Positions 52,367-61,741 of a stretch of 64,000 nt of DNA are shown in pieces. Positions within the stretch are counted from its first letter, which is position 1, and each line of letters opens with the position of its first letter. The notes beneath the pieces were generated by a model. That model saw nothing but the letters and a program-made list of their open reading frames with translations, ran no database searches and was not told the origin of the DNA. The translations under genes were made by a program, and so were the position numbers. Source of the DNA: JAICSD01 sp963836665 (GTDB lineage: Bacteria > Acidobacteriota > Vicinamibacteria > Vicinamibacterales > 2-12-FULL-66-21). The stretch is taken from assembly GCA_963836665.1 (NCBI GenBank), contig CAWIKL010000001.1, positions 1,054,001 to 1,118,000 on the forward strand. Direction: 5' to 3'.

Positions 52367-52993
52367 ATGGATCCCTTCACGTCGGAGACTGGCCGCTGGC
52401 GGTTCGCGCCGGCCGAGGAGCGGGCAAAGGCCGCTGCGGCGGTCCGGAGCGAGCAGGACGCGCGTGCCGGCGAGGCGCTGTATCGGCTCAGCACGACGAT
52501 AGATGAGGCGGAAGCGACGGTTACGGCGGCCATCGATGAGGCCGCGGCTGCGCCGTCTGCGGAGGCCGCATGGCAGGCAGCCAATTCGCAGATCGGTCTG
52601 ACCAAGCCGGAAATGCTGTCGCTCGCGATCCTGGACGAATTGACCGGCCAGCGGATTGATCGCCAGCTCGCCGGGGCGCGACCGAGTCAGGTGCTGGCGC
52701 AGTGGACGCAGGCACAGAAGCAGCCGCACCGGCAGGACAACGCGGCCGTGATCCGCGAGATCGAGCGGCGCACGACGACGGGGCGGTGGGACTGGCCGGC
52801 GGATGCGGCCGGCGACAACACGGAATTGACCAGCACGCGGGCGCTGCAGAAGGCCGTCAGTGACGCGCGGGACGCACGCATCCCGGCCAGTGCGAAGGCG
52901 GCACGCGAGGCCGTCCAGAAGGCGCGGGCGCTCAAGCAGCGTGCCGCCGACGTGTATCAGCTCTCGCCACGGCGCCCGGAAGGCAAGGGCTGA
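52367..52993 (+). CDS. Helical protein of the element, probable upstream frameshift
   Basis: 208 residues from ATG 52367: long amphipathic helices, Ala/Glu/Arg rich, no motif recognised. Directly upstream in the same frame 52295-52366 reads like coding sequence (TAFEAKVNPDLRESEYAALM) but has no start, while a small frame from ATG 52261 (overlapping the cold-shock gene) ends after 28 codons. A one-base frameshift joining the two would give a natural start at 52261. Confidence 0.5.
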   Translation: MDPFTSETGRWRFAPAEERAKAAAAVRSEQDARAGEALYRLSTTIDEAEATVTAAIDEAAAAPSAEAAWQAANSQIGLTKPEMLSLAILDELTGQRIDRQLAGARPSQVLAQWTQAQKQPHRQDNAAVIREIERRTTTGRWDWPADAAGDNTELTSTRALQKAVSDARDARIPASAKAAREAVQKARALKQRAADVYQLSPRRPEGKG

Positions 52994-53296
52994 ATGGGTT
53001 TCACGATTACGACGACGATTGCGCCGCTCGCCGACATGGAGCTCATCACCGCCGACGACATGCGCGAGATCGGCCTCATGGTGCGCGAGCAGATCATCCG
53101 CCGGACACGGCAGGGCGTTGATGCGACCGGCGCGCCGTTTCAGCCCTACTCGGCTGGCTACGCCAAGGCGAAGGCCAAGGCGCTCGGCGGCGGGCCGGTG
53201 AACCTCACGGTCAGTGGCGGGATGCTCAACGACCTGACGATTACCGACGTGAAGGGCTGGCCGGAACCGCTCGTCGAGCTCGGATGGAGCAAGTGA
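52994..53296 (+). CDS. Phage virion morphogenesis/gp10-like protein
   Basis: 100 residues. IGLMVREQIIRRTRQGVDATGAPFQPYSAGYAKAKAKA then a TVSGGMLNDL segment match the pattern of phage neck/tail-completion proteins (HK97 gp10 or Mu gpG-like). Immediately after the preceding gene, and overlaps the next by 13 bp. It supports a tail-module origin. Confidence 0.6.
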   Translation: MGFTITTTIAPLADMELITADDMREIGLMVREQIIRRTRQGVDATGAPFQPYSAGYAKAKAKALGGGPVNLTVSGGMLNDLTITDVKGWPEPLVELGWSK

Positions 53297-53595
53297 AGAC
53301 GAAGGCGTTGCAGCGGCTTCATCGGCGACTTGCGCAGTTCATCGCGGCGCCGCGCATTCGGATCTACCCGGCTGGCGGTGGCGCGGTCTTCCACGCGGAT
53401 CTTGAATGCCGCCATGACGCCGGCTTCCGCGTGCAGTATGACCGTGCGCGTGACGCGTTCTGCGTGAAGTTCCCGGCGCCCTTCGCCGACGTGGAGCTCT
53501 TTCAGGAAATGCACGTCTCGCTCGCCGAGATGGCCCGGATTCGCGCGGCGGTTCGGTCGTTCGGCGGCTCTATCCGTTCAGCAGGAGACAACTAG
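53284..53595 (+). CDS. Small hypothetical protein of the tail module
   Basis: 103 residues. Basic N-terminus (MEQVKTKALQRLHRRLAQFI) and then a short beta region. No family recognised. Placed exactly between the gp10-like and tape-measure genes, overlapping one and ending right before the other, so probably part of the same module. Confidence 0.5.
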   Translation: MEQVKTKALQRLHRRLAQFIAAPRIRIYPAGGGAVFHADLECRHDAGFRVQYDRARDAFCVKFPAPFADVELFQEMHVSLAEMARIRAAVRSFGGSIRSAGDN

Positions 53596-56124
53596 ATGGC
53601 TCTCGAGCTCGCTCTACAAGTCAAAGTCGACGGCGCCCAGCAGGCGCAGACGGATCTGCGCGGCGTCGACAGCGCCGTGAAGGGCGTCGAAGACGCGGTG
53701 CGAAGTAACACGGCGACGTGGCAGAAGAACGAGCAGGCCATCAAGAGCGCCGGGACGGCGACACGCCTCACGGCGCAGGAAGTCGCGGAACTCTCCAAGC
53801 AGTTGAAGGAGAACGGCAACAACCTCCAGGCGGTGACGTTGGGCCACTCCCAAGTCGAAGCCGCCGCGAAGCGCATGGGCAGTCAGTTCCAACAGACGAG
53901 CGTGTTTAGCGAGCTCGTTTCGGGCAGCTTGCAGGTGCAGACACGCTCGATTGAGTCGCTGATTGCGCGGATGAGCGACATCGGCTCACAGAACTCCATC
54001 CTCCTGCGCGCCTTCGGCAGCTTGGGCGAATACATGGGGATGTCGACGGCCGCCGCGGTGGGCATGACCGCCGGGCTCGGTGTGCTGCTTGGCGCCCTGA
54101 TGGCTGTCGGCAGGGTGATGGAAGACTCGGCCGAGTACTACGTCAAGAACGCCACGGACGCCAAGGCGCTGCGCACCGAAATCGACAGCCTCACCGAGAC
54201 GTGGCACAGCTTCGAGTACATCGTCGGGCAAGCGATCGTGCAGCCCGAACAATCGCCCATCATCACCTTGCTGCGGCTCGGTCAGGAGTGGGCGGTCAAG
54301 TTCGGCGTCGAAATCGCGGCCGACATCGAATTGCTCGAGAAGATCGCCAACGTCGTCACCCTCGGCGGCGTCAATCGGGTCAAGGCGGACATGGAAGCGC
54401 GCGATCCAGGGCCGCCGATCAGCCTGTCGCAGATGGCCACGCTCCTCGGCGGCGTGCATCCGCCTGGCAGTCTCCTGACCGATCCCTACAGCGGATCATA
54501 CCAGCCGCTCTCGGGCTCGACGGCCGAGGCCGAGTTCAACAAGCAGCAGGAAGAGTTGAAGAAACAGGCGGCCGCCGCGGAACGGCTGCGGAAGGCGCAG
54601 GAACGGCTAGCGCAACAGATCGAGGATCTGGTGCAGAAGGGCGTGCCCTATGCGTGGGGTCTCAACGGGGAGATGCCTGGACAGGCGGTCGATCTGGCGA
54701 AGGCCGGCTTCGAGTATCAGACCGTCCCGCATCTCGGCTACCAGCTCGGCGTGTCATCGTCGGATCTGGGCAACACGCAGCACTTCACCGGCGAAGACTT
54801 GCTCAAACAGATGGGCCTCACGCAATCGTTCGGCGGGATGCTCGCAGACTCGCTGGCGAAGTCCGGCGGCTCTCTGCTCGAGCACCTGATTGGCAGTAAG
54901 GCGAACGGCCTGGGCGGTGACATCGGCGGGACACTTGGCGCCGGTCTCATCCAGGGCGGCACTGGGAAAGCCATCACGAGCGGATTGTCGGACATGTTCG
55001 GGAAGACGATCGGCACGGCGCTCAGTTCGTTCATTCCCGGCGTCGGCGCGATCGTGGGATCACTCATCGGGAAGCTGTTCGGCCCGACGCAGTATCAACA
55101 GGACGCACGCGCGGCGAACGCCAACATCACGAGCATGTGGTCGGCGTTGAACCAGCAGTACGGCGGCACCGGCGCCGATGCGGCGCTGAAAATCTTCGGG
55201 ATGAACCCCTCCGACCTCCACGGCAAGAACTATCAGGGCGCGATGGGTGTCCAGCCGTTGACGGACGCCTTCGGGCAACTGCAAACGAAGCAGGACACGT
55301 TCAACACGAGCCTCGGCGGCACGCTCGGATCGATCGGCGGGCTCGGCGGGAACATCGGCCCAGACCTGTTGCCCTACCTGCAGCAGTTGAAGGACGCGAA
55401 AGTCCTCACGCAGGACAATCTCGACCTGATTGCCAAGATGGGCGGCGATGCCAAGCCGACCTTCCAGCAACTCTCGGACATCGCCCAGAAATATAACCTG
55501 ACGATCGACGAGATGGGGCCGTCGTTCCAGAAGCAAAAGCTCGACGACAGCTTCCAAAAGTTGATCGACGATATGGACACCCTGACGCGCGGCGGCGTGG
55601 ATGTCGGCGCGGCCCTCACGACGATGGGCACGGACGGCTCCACGCAGTTGACCGGCCTGGGGCAGAACGTCGAAGACCTCGTCCAGCAGTCGCAAAAGTT
55701 CGGGTACGACATCCCGGCCAACATGAAGCCGTGGATCCAGAAGCTCATCGACTCAAAGCAACTGATCGGCGACAACGGCCAGGCGATCACAGACCTCGAC
55801 CAGTTGAACTTCGGCGAGACGATGCAGACGACGCTGGACAACCTGAACCAGACGCTCAAAGACCTCATCAGCGCCCTCAATGTCGGGATTCCAGACGCGA
55901 CGAAGCGCGCGGCGACGGCGTGGAAGGACAATCTCGGCGACCTCCCCACGCCCGGCGCCGGCAGTGGTGGGCGCAGCGGCGATTCGTCCAGCAGCGGCGG
56001 CGGTGGCGGCTCGACGGCGAGCGACGGTCAGCCGGTCGTTATCCAGATCGACGGCCGCGAAGTGGCGCGCGCCATCGTCCCGCAGATTCCAGGCGTCGTC
56101 ACGCAGGCGGGATTGACGCGGTAA
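53596..56124 (+). CDS. Phage tail tape-measure protein
   Basis: 842 residues, the largest cargo gene. An N-terminal helical region (LQVKVDGAQQAQTDLRGVDSAVKGVED), a hydrophobic stretch near 160-185, a Gly-rich hydrophobic zone (about 430-500: LGAGLIQGG, SFIPGVGAIVGSLIGKLFG) and a Ser/Gly-rich linker near the C-terminus fit tail tape-measure proteins, which set tail length. Here there are no tube, sheath or baseplate genes around it. Confidence 0.72.
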   Translation: MALELALQVKVDGAQQAQTDLRGVDSAVKGVEDAVRSNTATWQKNEQAIKSAGTATRLTAQEVAELSKQLKENGNNLQAVTLGHSQVEAAAKRMGSQFQQTSVFSELVSGSLQVQTRSIESLIARMSDIGSQNSILLRAFGSLGEYMGMSTAAAVGMTAGLGVLLGALMAVGRVMEDSAEYYVKNATDAKALRTEIDSLTETWHSFEYIVGQAIVQPEQSPIITLLRLGQEWAVKFGVEIAADIELLEKIANVVTLGGVNRVKADMEARDPGPPISLSQMATLLGGVHPPGSLLTDPYSGSYQPLSGSTAEAEFNKQQEELKKQAAAAERLRKAQERLAQQIEDLVQKGVPYAWGLNGEMPGQAVDLAKAGFEYQTVPHLGYQLGVSSSDLGNTQHFTGEDLLKQMGLTQSFGGMLADSLAKSGGSLLEHLIGSKANGLGGDIGGTLGAGLIQGGTGKAITSGLSDMFGKTIGTALSSFIPGVGAIVGSLIGKLFGPTQYQQDARAANANITSMWSALNQQYGGTGADAALKIFGMNPSDLHGKNYQGAMGVQPLTDAFGQLQTKQDTFNTSLGGTLGSIGGLGGNIGPDLLPYLQQLKDAKVLTQDNLDLIAKMGGDAKPTFQQLSDIAQKYNLTIDEMGPSFQKQKLDDSFQKLIDDMDTLTRGGVDVGAALTTMGTDGSTQLTGLGQNVEDLVQQSQKFGYDIPANMKPWIQKLIDSKQLIGDNGQAITDLDQLNFGETMQTTLDNLNQTLKDLISALNVGIPDATKRAATAWKDNLGDLPTPGAGSGGRSGDSSSSGGGGGSTASDGQPVVIQIDGREVARAIVPQIPGVVTQAGLTR

Positions 56125-56210
56125 AAACAGGCTTTGCCGGGTGCGTCCAGGTTCCAGTTCTTGCCACTGGCGCCGGCACCCGGCGATTCAACCGTAAGCG
56201 AGGACACATC

Positions 56211-56423
56211 ATGAAACCCGTCAGACTCGACAACTTGAAAGCGCAGCGCGTGGCCGCGGGCCATTCGATTACCACGCTCGCGAAGAAGGCGAACGTCTCG
56301 GACCTGTTAATCAATCGGCTGGAGATGGGACCGAAGGCCGGCGAATGCAGCGTGACGGAAGCCCAGCGGATCGCCGATGCCTTGGGCATCAGCCTCGTGA
56401 CGCTCGGCCAAGTGATTCTCTGA
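56211..56423 (+). CDS. XRE-family helix-turn-helix protein
   Basis: 70 residues from ATG 56211. Cro/C1 fold: LKAQRVAAGHSITTLAKKANVSDLLINRLEMG, then TEAQRIADALGISLVTLGQV. Likely a small regulator of the element. The 180 bp after it (56424-56603) hold an imperfect hairpin (CCGTG/CACG arms near 56485-56510) and nothing else I can support. Confidence 0.75.
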   Translation: MKPVRLDNLKAQRVAAGHSITTLAKKANVSDLLINRLEMGPKAGECSVTEAQRIADALGISLVTLGQVIL

Positions 56424-56603
56424 GACGATTTGTAGAAAAGGGCGGTTTGGGCTAGGCTTGGCGAAGTTGATTCGGACGCCGGCCGTGCTGAAACACGACC
56501 GACGCCCTGGCCAATTCACCGAGTGACCGGCGAATGTGGTTAACGGCATTTTATCAGCCGTCCCGCCTTTTTCGGTCCCTCACGTTCATCAGAGGAGACC
56601 GAA

Positions 56604-56933
56604 ATGTCCAAGACAGCCACTCTCACACGCGCCAATCTAACGCCGCTGACGCCGGACAAGTACGCGGAACTACTCAAGCTTGCCGAGGCGATGGCCGAGC
56701 GCTACGTCTCGCAACTCTTCGGGGACGCGGCGCTGTCGCTCAATCGTCTCGATGAGATTGTCGGCGAGCGTTACGACGTTGAGATGGAGATGTACACGCT
56801 GCTGCGCGGCGAGGAGGATCCCAACGAGACCGAAGACGAACGCTGTGGCGCTCGGATGGCCGCTTGCGGTGACGCCGGGTACCTGATGGGCGTGGCGATC
56901 GGTCGACGGCTCGGCATGAAGGGGGTGAAGTGA
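56604..56933 (+). CDS. Hypothetical protein of the element
   Basis: 109 residues with GAGGAGACC before the ATG. Begins MSKTATLTRANLTPLTP and contains an acidic central helix and a Gly-rich C-terminus. No motif recognised; overlaps the next start as ATG/TGATG. Confidence 0.5.
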   Translation: MSKTATLTRANLTPLTPDKYAELLKLAEAMAERYVSQLFGDAALSLNRLDEIVGERYDVEMEMYTLLRGEEDPNETEDERCGARMAACGDAGYLMGVAIGRRLGMKGVK

Positions 56934-57034
56934 TGGCCTGGCCCGCGCCTGGCGGCTGGAATCGCATCGTCCTTGGCGTGGTCGTCGCGCTGCTCCTGGC
57001 TGGAGTGATCGCGCTCATGAAGGCGGTGAAGTGA
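56933..57034 (+). CDS. Single-pass membrane micro-protein
   Basis: 33 residues: MAWPAPGGWNRIVLGVVVALL, then a continued hydrophobic helix and a KAVK end. One transmembrane segment; overlaps both neighbours by one or two bases, so it is tightly coupled. Could be a holin-like or membrane-targeting peptide; unproven. Confidence 0.5.
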   Translation: MAWPAPGGWNRIVLGVVVALLLAGVIALMKAVK

Positions 57035-57249
57035 TGGAGCTCATCCGCCACGACTTCACACGCCCGACCGACTCACCCCGCTCGCCCTTCCCGCGATCGA
57101 ATCGCACCACAGCGACTGCGGCACCGCCTGCGTGGGTCTTTGACTTGATGGATCAACTCCAACGTCTGCAGGAGCAGAACCCACTGATGGTGCAGGCCAT
57201 GCGGGAACTCGTTGCCGAGGAACTCGGGGAAGTCGTGGAGGAGGCGTAA
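57034..57249 (+). CDS. Small acidic-tailed protein
   Basis: 71 residues from ATG 57034. Pro/Ser/Arg-rich N-terminus, then a helical acidic end (LQEQNPLMVQAMRELVAEEL). Directly before the integrase gene with no gap. No family recognised. Confidence 0.45.
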   Translation: MELIRHDFTRPTDSPRSPFPRSNRTTATAAPPAWVFDLMDQLQRLQEQNPLMVQAMRELVAEELGEVVEEA

Positions 57250-58458
57250 ATGGGGCAAATCTTTCAACGCGCATACACCTACCGCGCCAAGGACGGCACG
57301 AAGACGAAGAAGACGTGCGAGACGTGGACGCTCCGCTACTACCGCAATGGCCGGGCGATTCAGGAGCCGACGAAGCTCACCTCGAAGACGGCCGCGAAGA
57401 ACCTGCTCAAGCTGCGCGAGGGCGACATCGTCAAGGGTGTACCGATCTCCGCGCGCGGTCTCCGGTTGACGTTCGATGAGGCCGTCGAGGCCGTCGTCCG
57501 CGACTACCAGATGAACAAACGCCGAACGGTCGACGGAGTCCGGCGGCGGATCGATCTGCACCTGATCCCGTTCTTCGGTGGCCGGCGGATGGCGGAAATC
57601 AGCACCGACCACATCCGCCGCTACATCACAGACCGGCAGTCCGCGACCACGAGCACCAGGCGCGCGCACGTCGTCACGCGGAAGGGCGTGTCACGGACCG
57701 TGTCGGCTCGTAAGTGGACGATCACAGGTGCCTCGAACGCCGAGATCGAACTCGAGTTGAACATCCTGAAGCGCGCCTTCACGTTGGCGATGCAGGCCGG
57801 CTCGCTCGTGGCGAAGCCGCACGTCCCGAGACTGCAACTCAACAACGTCCGCAGCGGATTCTTCGAGGCCGAGCAGTTCGAGGCCGTCCGAAGCCGGCTC
57901 CCCGAAGCCCTGCAGCCCGTCGTGACGTTTCTGTACGTCACCGGCTGGCGCGTTGACAGCGAAGTCCTGAAGCTCGAATGGCGCCAGGTGGACTTCAAGG
58001 CGGGTACCGTCACGCTCGATCCAGGCACGACCAAGAACGGCGAGGGCCGCGTGTTCCCGATGCTGCCGACGCTGCGGACTCTTCTACTCGAGCAACGGCA
58101 GCGCACCGACGCGGCGCAGAAGGAGACGGACACCGTCATCGCGGCCGTCTTCCATCGGAAGGGCAAGCCCATTCGAGGATTCCGCCGGGCGTGGGTGACG
58201 GCCTGTCGGGGCGCCGGCTGTCCTGGGCGGTTCCGGCACGACTTCCGCCGCACCGCCGTGCGCAATCTCACGCGCGCCGGCGTGCCGGAGAAGATCGCCA
58301 TGCAGATGACGGGACACAAGACCCGCAGCGTCTTCGACCGCTACGACATCGTCAGCGAGGGCGATCTCCAGGAGGCCGGCCGGAAGCTTCAGGACAGAAT
58401 CGGGACAGTGACGCGAAACAGCACCGCGGAACTGCGAGAGAACTTGAGGATTTCTTAG
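57250..58458 (+). CDS. int: Tyrosine recombinase (phage-type integrase)
   Basis: 402 residues. An N-terminal Arg/Lys-rich arm-binding region and SAM-like core domain (about 70-170) precede the catalytic domain with Arg in YVTGWRVDSE, Lys in TTKNGEGRVFP, the HDFRRTA box, GHKTRSVFDR and the nucleophile Tyr in DRYDI. It ends 2 bp before the attR repeat beside tRNA-Phe, the classic arrangement for site-specific integration. Confidence 0.96.
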   Translation: MGQIFQRAYTYRAKDGTKTKKTCETWTLRYYRNGRAIQEPTKLTSKTAAKNLLKLREGDIVKGVPISARGLRLTFDEAVEAVVRDYQMNKRRTVDGVRRRIDLHLIPFFGGRRMAEISTDHIRRYITDRQSATTSTRRAHVVTRKGVSRTVSARKWTITGASNAEIELELNILKRAFTLAMQAGSLVAKPHVPRLQLNNVRSGFFEAEQFEAVRSRLPEALQPVVTFLYVTGWRVDSEVLKLEWRQVDFKAGTVTLDPGTTKNGEGRVFPMLPTLRTLLLEQRQRTDAAQKETDTVIAAVFHRKGKPIRGFRRAWVTACRGAGCPGRFRHDFRRTAVRNLTRAGVPEKIAMQMTGHKTRSVFDRYDIVSEGDLQEAGRKLQDRIGTVTRNSTAELRENLRIS

Positions 58459-58460
58459 GG

Positions 58461-58542
<82 letters not shown>

Positions 58543-58601
58543 ACTGGATCCGCGCTGGCGCAGAACCCCGATCATACCAGATCCGCCCGCGGCGACGCGC
58601 G

Positions 58602-58868
58602 TCAATGAACTGGGTAGACCAAGCGGACGCTCGCCTTCGTGGCGGCCGCACCGACGGGGGCAAGGAGGAAGTAGAGGTGCACGCTGGTGATGCCATCGGC
58701 CGGGAGCGTCACCGTCTGCGAGATCGTGGCGTCACCGGTCCCGCGATGAACCACGCTCTGTTGCGTGCCCGAACCCGGCACGGGACGAGCGGGCGCCGCC
58801 GGGGACCCGCCGCAGCCTGAAACGCTCAGCCCAAGCAGGATTGCCGAGAGCGCGCGCGATGTCGACAT
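58602..58868 (-). CDS. Small lipoprotein
   Basis: 88 residues: lipoprotein signal peptide with lipobox VSGCGG (Cys at about 19), a Pro-rich spacer and a short beta region (TISQTVTLPADGITSVHLYFLL). No family recognised. It follows the VWFA gene on the same strand by 14 bp, so is likely co-transcribed. Confidence 0.65.
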   Translation of the reverse strand: MSTSRALSAILLGLSVSGCGGSPAAPARPVPGSGTQQSVVHRGTGDATISQTVTLPADGITSVHLYFLLAPVGAAATKASVRLVYPVH

Positions 58869-58882
58869 GGCTGTGCCTCCCC

Positions 58883-61723
58883 TTACTTGATCGTCGCCGA
58901 GGTCTGGAATCGTTTGAAGTCGGAATAGGTCGCCTCACCGGTAATGCTCGCCGTCGGTGTGGAGTAGCGTTCGGTCATCTGGAGCGGGATGAGCATGCCG
59001 AGCGCGGCATCGCGGCGATAGGTGACGACGACCTCGGCGCCGCTGCGCGCGCCGCGATACGACGCGACCACGAGGCGTGTCCGCAGCACGCTGCCATCGG
59101 TGGGATCGATCCACAGCGTGCCGGTGGCGGGAATGTCTCCGCCGGCCGAGGTCGTGATCAACGAGGGCTTGTGCGTCTCGGTGAAGTCCACCTTCCAGGT
59201 CTCGACGCCGTCGACCCGCTCCGTGCCGGAGCGTTGGAACGAGAAGCGTGACAGGTGTGCCGGATCGAAGAAAAACAGTGTCGAGGTAGGGACGTTGAAC
59301 GTGCGGGTCACCGGCCCGACGTTGTAGCGCGCGCTCTCCGCCGTAATCTTCTTCGCGGCCTCGACGTCCGGGACATCAGCCCGGAACAGGGCCTGCAGCC
59401 GATCCTTGCGGTCGGGCACCGGCTTGCCGTTGACCTCGATCACGTCGCGATACGCCAGCCACCCGCCGATCGCGGCGGCGTTCTGCACGAGGGCGAGCTC
59501 CGCCACGAGCTTCTGGTCCGTGGTCCGCGGCCCACCCGCGTCGGCCGAGATCGCCGACGGCGCCGCCACGGCGCCGCGCCCGCTGGGCCGCCGGAGGCCG
59601 GACAAGGCGCCCTGGTCGCCCAGATCGACGGCGCCCTGCTTGTAGTGTTCGACGGCGATCAGCACCGACGCATCGTGACCATAGTGGCCGACGTAGTCGG
59701 AGACGCGGTGCATCAGCTCGTCGACGGCGGGGTCGCGGCTCAACGGTGTTGCCGCGCCGGGCGCGGGGGCCGTGGTGGATGCGGCTGCCGGCGCGGGTGA
59801 GGGCACCGGTGCCGGCGCGGTGCCTGGCAGTATCTCGAAGACACGGCTGACACGCGCGATTGGCGCGCCGTTTTTCTGGATGACGGCGCTCGCGGTGTAC
59901 GGCCCGGGCGGCAACGCCGACAGATCCAGTGTCGCTTCGGCGACGACAATGCTCTTGTCGTCGTCGCGCGTCCGTAGCTTGAGCGGCCGGCGCAGCGCCG
60001 GTTCCGCGGTGCCGCCGCGGATCAGTTGCACTTCCCCGGCGGTATCGCCAAGCGGCTCCGGCGAACTCAGCTCGATCATGCCGATGCCACTTTCGTCCTG
60101 GCGCAGCCGGGCGCGCGGCTGCAGCCGTCCGCCTTCGGGACTGCCGACGACGAGATCGGTAGCGTAGAGCGGCCCCGCTTGACGCAGGCCGACGCGCATC
60201 GGCATGTCGAGCGTCCCGATCCGGCCGTCAGCCGTGACGATGGCGGCACGCAGACGGTAGCGGCCGGGAGGAATATCGACCTTGGCGCTCGCCGCCCAGG
60301 GCTGCATCGCGGCCGCATCGACGTGTACTCTCGATCCGCCGACGACCTTGCCGTCGGCGATGATGACATAGCCCCAGTCGGACGGCACGGCCGCGGCGGC
60401 CGGCGGCAGCTGCGCCGCAACGATCACGCTCACCTTCTCGGCGTCCACGCTGTGCGTCGTATAGGTGGCGACCTCGAGCGGCAGCTCCGCGACGTCGGTC
60501 GGCTCGGCCAGCGCCGCCGTGAGCGCGTCGACGCCGGTGACCGGCTTGGGCACCGCGGTCGCTGCCGGGGCGCGTACGGTCGACCCGGGGCGCGCAACCA
60601 CAACATCGATCTTGTGCGCCTTGCCGTCGGCATCGCCCGGGCGCGATTCGACACCGAGCTCGTAGAAGTCGGTGATGCTGGTCGCCACGCGATCGAACGC
60701 GCCGGTCGCCTTGCCGGCGCCCATGTAGAACGATCCGCCGGTCATCGAGGCGACCGTGCCAAGCCCGGTCGAGTAGTCACGGCCGCCGAAGACGTTGCTG
60801 AAGTGGCCGCGGTCGGCCGCGTCGATGTCCTGGTCGAGATGCACGATCGAGAGCGCGACGTGGCTCTCGGCCGCCTGCTGGGCCAGCGAACGGTAGCGCA
60901 ACAACAGATCGGCGTCGAAGACGAGGCCGCCCGACAGCACGACCAGGTGCTTGGGCGCGTGCAGCGGCGCCAGCGTCTTCAAGATATCGGTGAGTCCGGT
61001 GAGCGTGGCGGTTCCCTGCGCGCGTCCCTGCAGCAGCATTTCGTGCGCCTGCTGCACGAGCGCCGGCGGACACTCGTTGGGCGGCTCGCCCGGGTTCGGT
61101 TTGATCTTGGGGCACTCGCGTTCGAGCACGTGCGCGATCGTGATCTTGTCCTCCCGCTCGTAGCCGAGCGCCTCGTCCCAGGTCAGGAGGTGCTGCCAGT
61201 CGGGGGTCGGCTGGACCCCGCTCATCTTCTTGATCGCCTCGGCGACAGCCGCGTGATCGCGGGTCAAATCGATCCCGCCGCCAGGGAGGCCGATCGCCGC
61301 GACCGCGTCGGAGGGCGACAGATTCTTGAGCAGCGCCGAGGCGCTCTCCATCGCGGCCCGCTCGCTGCCCGGTTTGATCGAGACGCGATCGACGACGATG
61401 ACGACGATCCGGCCCGGCGCCGCGTCGGCGGCGCGGGCGAAATGGCCGACCGCGGCGGCGTCGTTGCCCGAGCTGGTTGCCGTCGATCCGAAGCGTCGCA
61501 CCGTCAGCACCGGGCGCACCGCGCCGTCGACCTTGACGGTGAAGTCCTCCGCCTTGAGATCGGCGATCGGCACGTCTCCGGGCCCGGTGACCGAGGCATC
61601 GATGGCCAGCACGTCGCGGCCGCTGCGGAAGGTGGTGGGCGGGGGCTGTTGCTGCGCGAGAAGCGAGACGACGGCAGATGGAATCAGAGCCGCCGCGACG
61701 AGCCACGCAAACCTGGCACGCAT
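58883..61723 (-). CDS. VWFA-related secreted protein (acidobacterial type)
   Basis: 946 residues. Signal peptide (about 1-23, cleavage near LLAQ), then the N-terminal module FRSGRDVLAIDASVTGPGDVPIADLKAEDFTVKVDG and a von Willebrand A-like domain (IVVIVVDRVSIKPGSERAA.., LVVLSGGLVF) typical of the VWFA-related domain that is greatly expanded in Acidobacteriota. It has a long beta-rich C-terminal region. Metal-dependent adhesion or protein-complex scaffolding is typical of VWA folds, but function is unknown. Paralogue at 61742-63696. Confidence 0.88.
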   Translation of the reverse strand: MRARFAWLVAAALIPSAVVSLLAQQQPPPTTFRSGRDVLAIDASVTGPGDVPIADLKAEDFTVKVDGAVRPVLTVRRFGSTATSSGNDAAAVGHFARAADAAPGRIVVIVVDRVSIKPGSERAAMESASALLKNLSPSDAVAAIGLPGGGIDLTRDHAAVAEAIKKMSGVQPTPDWQHLLTWDEALGYEREDKITIAHVLERECPKIKPNPGEPPNECPPALVQQAHEMLLQGRAQGTATLTGLTDILKTLAPLHAPKHLVVLSGGLVFDADLLLRYRSLAQQAAESHVALSIVHLDQDIDAADRGHFSNVFGGRDYSTGLGTVASMTGGSFYMGAGKATGAFDRVATSITDFYELGVESRPGDADGKAHKIDVVVARPGSTVRAPAATAVPKPVTGVDALTAALAEPTDVAELPLEVATYTTHSVDAEKVSVIVAAQLPPAAAAVPSDWGYVIIADGKVVGGSRVHVDAAAMQPWAASAKVDIPPGRYRLRAAIVTADGRIGTLDMPMRVGLRQAGPLYATDLVVGSPEGGRLQPRARLRQDESGIGMIELSSPEPLGDTAGEVQLIRGGTAEPALRRPLKLRTRDDDKSIVVAEATLDLSALPPGPYTASAVIQKNGAPIARVSRVFEILPGTAPAPVPSPAPAAASTTAPAPGAATPLSRDPAVDELMHRVSDYVGHYGHDASVLIAVEHYKQGAVDLGDQGALSGLRRPSGRGAVAAPSAISADAGGPRTTDQKLVAELALVQNAAAIGGWLAYRDVIEVNGKPVPDRKDRLQALFRADVPDVEAAKKITAESARYNVGPVTRTFNVPTSTLFFFDPAHLSRFSFQRSGTERVDGVETWKVDFTETHKPSLITTSAGGDIPATGTLWIDPTDGSVLRTRLVVASYRGARSGAEVVVTYRRDAALGMLIPLQMTERYSTPTASITGEATYSDFKRFQTSATIK

Positions 61724-61741
61724 CAGTGTCTCCTTGGCTGA

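Noticed and set aside
60026..61741. 571-codon open frame on the plus strand
   Set aside because: Antisense to the VWFA-related gene; no recognisable domain, biased composition.
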